From: Prado023 sp963697345
GTDB taxonomy: Bacteria > Actinomycetota > Actinomycetes > S36-B12 > CAIYMF01
Assembly (NCBI GenBank): GCA_963697345.1
Contig: CAVONS010000001.1
Coordinates: 1-64,000, forward strand
Length of the DNA stretch: 64,000 bases
Reading direction: 5' to 3'
Position numbers and translations under genes: made by a program. This document shows, one piece after another, positions 60,084-64,000 of this stretch. Position 1 is the first letter of the stretch; the number at the start of each line of letters is the position of its first letter. The notes below the pieces were generated by a model, which had not been told where the DNA came from, did no database searches, and saw nothing but the letters and a program-made list of their open reading frames with translations.

Positions 60084-60564
60084 GGCACCTCCGTCAGCGG
60101 CCCGCCCTGGGCGCTCATCCAAGGCCGACGCGTGGCTTCCATTCTGCCCCCAACAAACGGGACCCCCGGAGGCGCGTTGGTGCATGGGGGTCGACCCTTC
60201 ACATGCACCCGTTATCTCCGGGGGTCCTTCGAGACGAGAACGTATTCACCTGACGTTCACCCGTCAATACCCCCCGGTAACGCGCCTGTGGATGAGTTGG
60301 GGATGACTTGGGGACACTGCCGCGTGTCGGTGTGGATGAGCCGTGGGAGTCCTGTGGAAAACCCCTGTGCATATCGCTCGAACAAGCCTCTGACCTGCGA
60401 CGATACGGTGCGGGATATGTGGAGGAAAAGAATTCTCCGCGACACGCCGAAGCAATCTTGCGGACACCGCGTGGATATGTCGATGGCCGCGTGGGCGCGC
60501 ACCTGATGACGCCAGACAGCACGTCTATCGACGCGTGCGGGTGACGACTGGAGGATGTCCTGCC
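60084..60564. other. Intergenic region with clustered DnaA-box-like 9-mers
   Basis: There is no gene in these 480 bp. TGTGGATGA occurs at 60287 and 60331, TGTGGAAAA at 60353 (its complement TTTTCCACA fits TTWTNCACA), TGTGCATAT at 60366, TGTGGAGGA at 60418 and CGTGGATAT at 60470, all in the same orientation and spread over less than 200 bp. The base composition is visibly less G/C-rich here. dnaA, dnaN and rpmH are not adjacent. Confidence 0.4.
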
Positions 60565-61332
60565 TCAGCGGCCGGTGAACCGGGGTGGGCGCTTCTCCCG
60601 CAGGGCGGCCAACCCTTCGACGAGGTCATCGGAGGCAAGGGTGACAGCTTGAGCCAGGCCCTCCCACTGGGTGGCGCTCGTCCAGTCCTTCGGCCCCCCA
60701 TCGCGAAGGACCGCCTTGGTCAGCTGCACAGCCACCGGAGCGCCCGCCGCGACGCCCTGGGCGCCGACCAGCGACTCGGATCCGAGGGCCTCGTCCGGCA
60801 CGACGCGGCTCACGAGCCCGAGGCTGAGCATCTCCTCGGCAAGGACGCGACGTCCGGTGAACAGCAGATCGCGGGCCGCGGCCACACCCACGACCTCAGT
60901 GAGCAGGTACGTGGACAGCATCCCCGGGTGCATGCCCATCCGCAGGAACGGCACGGACATGCTCGCCGAGGTGCTGGCCCAGCGGATGTCGCACGCCAGC
61001 GCCAGCGCCGCGCCCGCGCCGATCGCCGGCCCGTTGATCGCTGCGATCGTGGGGACCTTGAGATCGCGGATCGTCAGCCACGTCGCGTAGTAGGCCAGCA
61101 TCCGCTCGCGCAGGACCGACACCGGCTCGTGGGAGTCCGCCCCGATCCAGGACGTGTTCCCACCGGAGCTGAAGGCGGAGCCCTGACCGGTGACGAGAAC
61201 GGCGCGCACGTCCGAATCGGCCGCGACCTGGGCCATGAGCCGACCCCAGGCGGCCGTCATCTCCAGGCCCATCATGTTGCGTCGGTCGTGGTCAGCCAGC
61301 TCGATGACCACGAGGTCCCCGTCGCGGCGCAC
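60565..61332 (-). CDS. Enoyl-CoA hydratase/isomerase (crotonase family)
   Basis: From GTG 61332 the product has 255 residues. It carries the crotonase oxyanion segments AFSSGGNTSWIG and INGPAIGAGAALALACDIRW, followed by FLRMGMHPGM and AARDLLFTGRRVLAEEMLSL. The usual catalytic glutamates of hydratases are not clearly in place (MGMHPG where PE-x-G is common), so another acyl-CoA activity is possible. Coding seems to continue upstream: in this frame VRLDPAAYDPEVDKLAVRRD precedes the GTG, and a good N-terminus, MSSDVPSTQSPTTDATADSA at ATG 61498, lies in a neighbouring frame. A one-base indel in the G/C run near 61410-61430 probably splits the true start from the body. Confidence 0.88.
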   Translation of the reverse strand: MRRDGDLVVIELADHDRRNMMGLEMTAAWGRLMAQVAADSDVRAVLVTGQGSAFSSGGNTSWIGADSHEPVSVLRERMLAYYATWLTIRDLKVPTIAAINGPAIGAGAALALACDIRWASTSASMSVPFLRMGMHPGMLSTYLLTEVVGVAAARDLLFTGRRVLAEEMLSLGLVSRVVPDEALGSESLVGAQGVAAGAPVAVQLTKAVLRDGGPKDWTSATQWEGLAQAVTLASDDLVEGLAALREKRPPRFTGR

Positions 61333-61609
61333 GGCCAGCTTGTCGACCTCGGGATCGTAGGCGGCGGGGTCCAGCCGGACATGTGCTCCGGCCGGGCTGG
61401 CATAGGCGGGGGTGCGGGGCGGGGCCCGCTGAGGGGGCCGCGGAATCGGCCGTGGCGTCGGTCGTCGGGGATTGCGTGCTCGGAACGTCGGAGGACATGC
61501 CCGCAGGCTAACGGGGAGCCTGATGCGGGATTGTCAGGAGCCTGACGTATCGTGCTCCACGAGCGGCCGCAGCCATGAGGGCTCGGCCCCCCACTGACGG
61601 AGGACGTCA

Positions 61610-61771
61610 ATGTCGGAAGAGTCGTACACGGGCGAGGCCTACTGCGTGAAGTGCAAGGAGAAGCGCGAGTTCACCGGGCACGTCGAAGAGGTCAACAACC
61701 GCCGCATGGCCAAGGGCATCTGCCCAGTGTGTGGCACCAAGGTCGCCCGCATCCTCGGCAAGGCCCAGTGA
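61610..61771 (+). CDS. DUF5679 zinc-ribbon peptide
   Basis: The 53-residue protein, MSEESYTGEAYCVKCKEKRE to its end ARILGKAQ, has two C-x-x-C pairs (CVKC and CPVC) about 25 residues apart, forming a zinc ribbon. It matches the small DUF5679 proteins common in actinobacteria. ATG 61610 follows ACGGAGGACGTCA. A strong terminator hairpin at 61833-61867 follows it. Function unknown; a nucleic-acid-binding role is often guessed for such ribbons. Confidence 0.9.
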   Translation: MSEESYTGEAYCVKCKEKREFTGHVEEVNNRRMAKGICPVCGTKVARILGKAQ

Positions 61772-61832
61772 CCCACTGAACGCACCGCCGGGGCGCGCCC
61801 TGGCATCGCACGCCCGCCGGAGGTTTCCGGCC

Positions 61833-61867
61833 CTGAGGGGCGTCCCTGACACAGGGGCGCCCCTCAG
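61833..61867. terminator. Hairpin terminator after DUF5679
   Basis: CTGAGGGGCG at 61833-61842 pairs with CGCCCCTCAG at 61858-61867, and CCCTG with CAGGG inside, joined by one G-T wobble and a 3-base loop, giving a 16-pair stem. It lies 62 bp past the DUF5679 stop and about 80 bp before the UbiB-like gene. Confidence 0.68.
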
Positions 61868-61947
61868 CGCTTGATCGGCGCGCATCGGTCCCGATCTCCG
61901 GTCCGCACGCGGTCGCGGGTTGGTGCCGGCAGCACCACAATGGACCT

Positions 61948-63282
61948 ATGCCCGACCTCCCCGTGCGAGCCCTGACCCGCAGCGCCAAGATGGCCGCCCT
62001 GCCCCTCGGGCATGCCAGCCGTGCGGCCCTCGGCGTGGGCAAGCGGATCGGCGGGGCCCCGGCTGAGGCCGTGGCCGCCGAGATCCAGGCACGCTCGGCC
62101 GAGCAGATGTTCCGTGTCCTCGGTGAGCTCAAGGGCGGCGCGATGAAGGTCGGCCAGGCCATGAGCATCTTCGAGGCGGCCCTGCCCGAGGACGTTGCGG
62201 CGCCCTACCGGGCCACCCTGACCAAGCTGCAGGAGCAGGCCCCGGCCCTCCCGGCCGCCACCGTCCATGTCGTGCTCGCCGACAACTTCGGCGCCGATTG
62301 GCGCGACATGTTCGATTCCTTCGACGACAGCCCGGCGGCCGCGGCGAGCATCGGCCAGGTGCACCGAGCCGTGTGGAGCGACGGTCGGCCGGTGGCCGTC
62401 AAGATCCAGTACCCGGGCGCGGACAAGGCCCTGCTCGCTGACCTGCGCAACGCGAGCCGCCTGGCTCGGCTCATGACAGCGGGCGTGCCCGGGGTCGACG
62501 TGAAGCCGGTGCTCGACGAGTTGGCCGCACGTGTGTCCGAGGAGTTGGACTACGAGCGCGAGGCAGCCTCCCAGCGCGCCTTCGCCGATGCCTACCGCGA
62601 CGACCCGGACGTGGTCATCCCCGAGGTCGTGGCCGCCGGCCACACGGTGATCGTGTCCGAGTGGCTGGAGGGCACACCCCTGTCGAAGATCGTGTCCGAC
62701 GGAACCCAGGAGGAGCGGGACGCAGCCGGCCAGCACTACCAGCGCTTCCTGCTCTCGGGGCCGACCCGGGCCGGGCTGCTGCACGCCGACCCGCACCCGG
62801 GCAACTTCCGGATCACCCCCGATGGGCGCTTCGGCGTGCTCGACTTCGGCGCCGTGGCCCACCTGCCCGACGGCTTCCCGCACGTGGTGGGCGCCCTGCT
62901 CAGCGCTGCGATGACCGGCGATGCGCAGGCGGTGATCGAGGGGTTGCGCGAGGAGGGGTTCGTCAAGACCGGCACCAAGGTCGAGGCCGAGGGGCTGCTG
63001 GACTTCCTCGACCCGTTCGTGGACCCGGCCCGGACCGAGACGTTCCAGTACAGCAGGGCGTGGCTGCGCGAGCAGTTCGCGCGGTTGAACGACCCGCGCA
63101 ACCCCGATTTCGGGATCGGCATGCGGATGAACCTCCCGCCCTCGTACCTGTTGATCCACCGCGTATGGCTCGGGGCGATCGGCGTGCTCTGCCAGCTGGG
63201 CGCGGAGGTGGCGATGCGCCGCGAGCTCGAGGAATGGGTCCCCGGATTCGTGGCCCCCGAGGTCGAGCCCGACCCGGTCTGA
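61948..63282 (+). CDS. AarF/ABC1/UbiB-type kinase-like protein
   Basis: The 444-residue protein has the ABC1 family motifs in order: KGGAMKVGQAMS (KxGQ), SPAAAASIGQVHRAVW (the A-rich loop replacing the Gly-rich loop), VAVKIQYPGAD (invariant Lys), SEELDYEREA (ExD), LLHADPHPGNFRI (catalytic loop H-x-D-x-x-x-x-N) and GVLDFGAVAHLP (DFG). The family acts as atypical ATPases/kinases linked to isoprenoid lipid metabolism; ubiquinone is not made by actinobacteria, so a menaquinone or other lipid role is more likely (inference). ATG 61948. Confidence 0.93.
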   Translation: MPDLPVRALTRSAKMAALPLGHASRAALGVGKRIGGAPAEAVAAEIQARSAEQMFRVLGELKGGAMKVGQAMSIFEAALPEDVAAPYRATLTKLQEQAPALPAATVHVVLADNFGADWRDMFDSFDDSPAAAASIGQVHRAVWSDGRPVAVKIQYPGADKALLADLRNASRLARLMTAGVPGVDVKPVLDELAARVSEELDYEREAASQRAFADAYRDDPDVVIPEVVAAGHTVIVSEWLEGTPLSKIVSDGTQEERDAAGQHYQRFLLSGPTRAGLLHADPHPGNFRITPDGRFGVLDFGAVAHLPDGFPHVVGALLSAAMTGDAQAVIEGLREEGFVKTGTKVEAEGLLDFLDPFVDPARTETFQYSRAWLREQFARLNDPRNPDFGIGMRMNLPPSYLLIHRVWLGAIGVLCQLGAEVAMRRELEEWVPGFVAPEVEPDPV

Positions 63283-63321
63283 GCGGTCCGGCGGCAGGCG
63301 GTCGACCTGGCGTGAGCTTAT

Positions 63322-63442
63322 TGGCGTCGGGCGTCGGGGGTCGGGCGTCGGGCCCCTGAGCTTCGGGCGTCAGGGCTTCGGGCGTCAGGCCCCTGAGCTT
63401 CGGGCGTCGGGCCCCTGAGCTTCGGGCGTCAGGCGTCGGGCG
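63322..63442. repeat. Short degenerate direct repeats
   Basis: The intergenic stretch between the UbiB-like and helicase genes is built of repeated CTTCGGGCGTCRGG and GGGCGTCGGG units and a longer CCCCTGAGCTTCGGGCGTC unit that occurs three times, with spacing of about 20-40 bases. No array of equal spacers is seen. Confidence 0.7.
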
Positions 63443-63490
63443 GGCACGATCCGCCGCCCGCTGGGATCGGGTCGGCGGGCTCCTCACGCA

Positions 63491-64000
63491 TCAACGGGCC
63501 GAGGCCCTCGAGTCCGCCACCACCGCGAGGATCTCCTCTGCGTAGCGCGCGAGCTTCTCGGGGCGGAACTCCGGGATCTCGGCCAGGGCGGTCTGGGTCT
63601 CCGGTCGGCGCTCCGCGATGGCTTGGAGCGTGAGGTCGCGCAGCACTGTGTTCACCGCAATGCCCTGCTCCTGCGCCGCGGAAGCCCGCCACTGGTCGAG
63701 GCTCTCGACCAGGTGCTGGTCGATGTCGCCGGGGCAGGTCAGGCACCGCCCCAGGGTGAGCTCCTCGGCCCGGATCAGCCGCGCCTGGCAGACCCGGCAT
63801 CGCGCCTGTGGTCGCCGACGGGTCTCCTGCGGTGCGTCGGAACCGCCACGGCGAACCAGGCCCGCCGACGACGCGTCCACCCTCGCAGCGCCGCGCGCCC
63901 GGACCGCCGCCAGGAACCGGCTGGGGTCCCGATGACGCCCCGAGCGGGGCCGCGTCAGCGCCCAGGTGATCACCAGCTGGTCGCGGGCGCGGGTCACCCC
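63491..64000 (-). CDS. UvrD/Rep-type DNA helicase, C-terminal end (partial)
   Basis: The gene runs off the right edge of the window. The visible C-terminal residues start in helicase motif VI territory (VTRARDQLVITWALTRPRSG, matching the T-R-A-R-x-x-L-x-x-S/T-W motif). A zinc-binding C-x-x-C...C-x-x-C linker follows (CRVCQARLIRAEELTLGRCL) and then a C-terminal HRDC-like helical domain (LDQWRASAAQEQGIAVNTVL to EKLARYAEEILAVV). This order fits actinobacterial UvrD2, a 3'-5' helicase. The assignment to UvrD2 rests on the HRDC and cysteine linker. Confidence 0.88.
   Translation of the reverse strand, partial: GVTRARDQLVITWALTRPRSGRHRDPSRFLAAVRARGAARVDASSAGLVRRGGSDAPQETRRRPQARCRVCQARLIRAEELTLGRCLTCPGDIDQHLVESLDQWRASAAQEQGIAVNTVLRDLTLQAIAERRPETQTALAEIPEFRPEKLARYAEEILAVVADSRASAR

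Noticed and set aside
60084..60564. Chromosomal oriC
   Set aside because: DnaA-box-like sites are present but dnaA, dnaN, rpmH and parA/B are not adjacent; reported only as a cluster worth testing.
63322..63442. CRISPR array
   Set aside because: Repeat units are short, imperfect and irregularly spaced, there are no unique spacers of constant length, and no cas genes lie nearby.

Overview
The window looks like chromosomal DNA of a high-GC Gram-positive bacterium (Actinomycetota). The basis is G/C-rich third codon positions throughout, and a right-hand third full of families typical of that phylum: a UPF0182 giant membrane protein, a PPA1309-family protein, a PDZ/Lon-like membrane protease, a DUF2342-type zincin, a DUF5679 zinc-ribbon peptide and a UvrD2-like helicase. 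No rRNA gene is present, and I cannot name a genus.

Layout. (1) 1-1.6 kb: mobile-element debris (an IS110 C-terminal stub and a broken serine recombinase). (2) 1.6-8.9 kb: a type IV pilus locus with pilB, pilC and three large minor-pilin-like genes, four of them chained by 4-bp stop/start overlaps, plus a major pilin. Beside them is a pilT remnant that has lost its whole ATPase core. (3) 9-12.6 kb: a thrice-frameshifted IS110 transposase followed by an intact, different IS110-family transposase. (4) 12.8-15.4 kb: a membrane HD-GYP protein with cadherin/Ig-like repeats, broken by one extra base. (5) 16.0-43.3 kb: a genomic island of about 27 kb bounded by 104-bp direct repeats that carry the 3' half of an initiator tRNA-fMet gene. 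The tRNA is intact only at the right end, and an integrase N-terminal stub lies just inside the left end. (6) 43.4-64 kb: ordinary chromosome with fabI, a SGNH hydrolase, an SDR, a HipA-like/DUF3037 pair, an EamA transporter, alpha/beta hydrolases, UPF0182, proteases, a Nudix hydrolase, an AlkD-like protein, an enoyl-CoA hydratase, a UbiB-like kinase and the end of a UvrD-type helicase.

The island is the most unusual part. It carries two parts usually found in contractile injection systems: a tail-sheath protein, and a DUF4255 (Pvc16-like) domain fused to an AAA+ ATPase. I find no tube, baseplate, spike, tape-measure or LysM gene. The rest of the cargo is hydrolytic or unknown: an astacin-type metallopeptidase, a graspetide/MvdD-like ATP-grasp ligase, a YbaY-like protein, an S41 and an S8 peptidase, an alpha/beta hydrolase, a membrane patatin, a metallo-beta-lactamase-fold protein, a five-helix membrane protein, and an operon of two giant unrecognised proteins (about 1266 and 1542 residues). 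None of the peptidases has an obvious signal peptide. I suggest an undescribed, sheath-associated, protease-rich system; this is inference from gene content.

Frameshifts are frequent in accessory genes and rare in housekeeping genes, so decay is likely, but single-base sequencing errors cannot be excluded for the HD-GYP, DUF3037 and enoyl-CoA hydratase cases.
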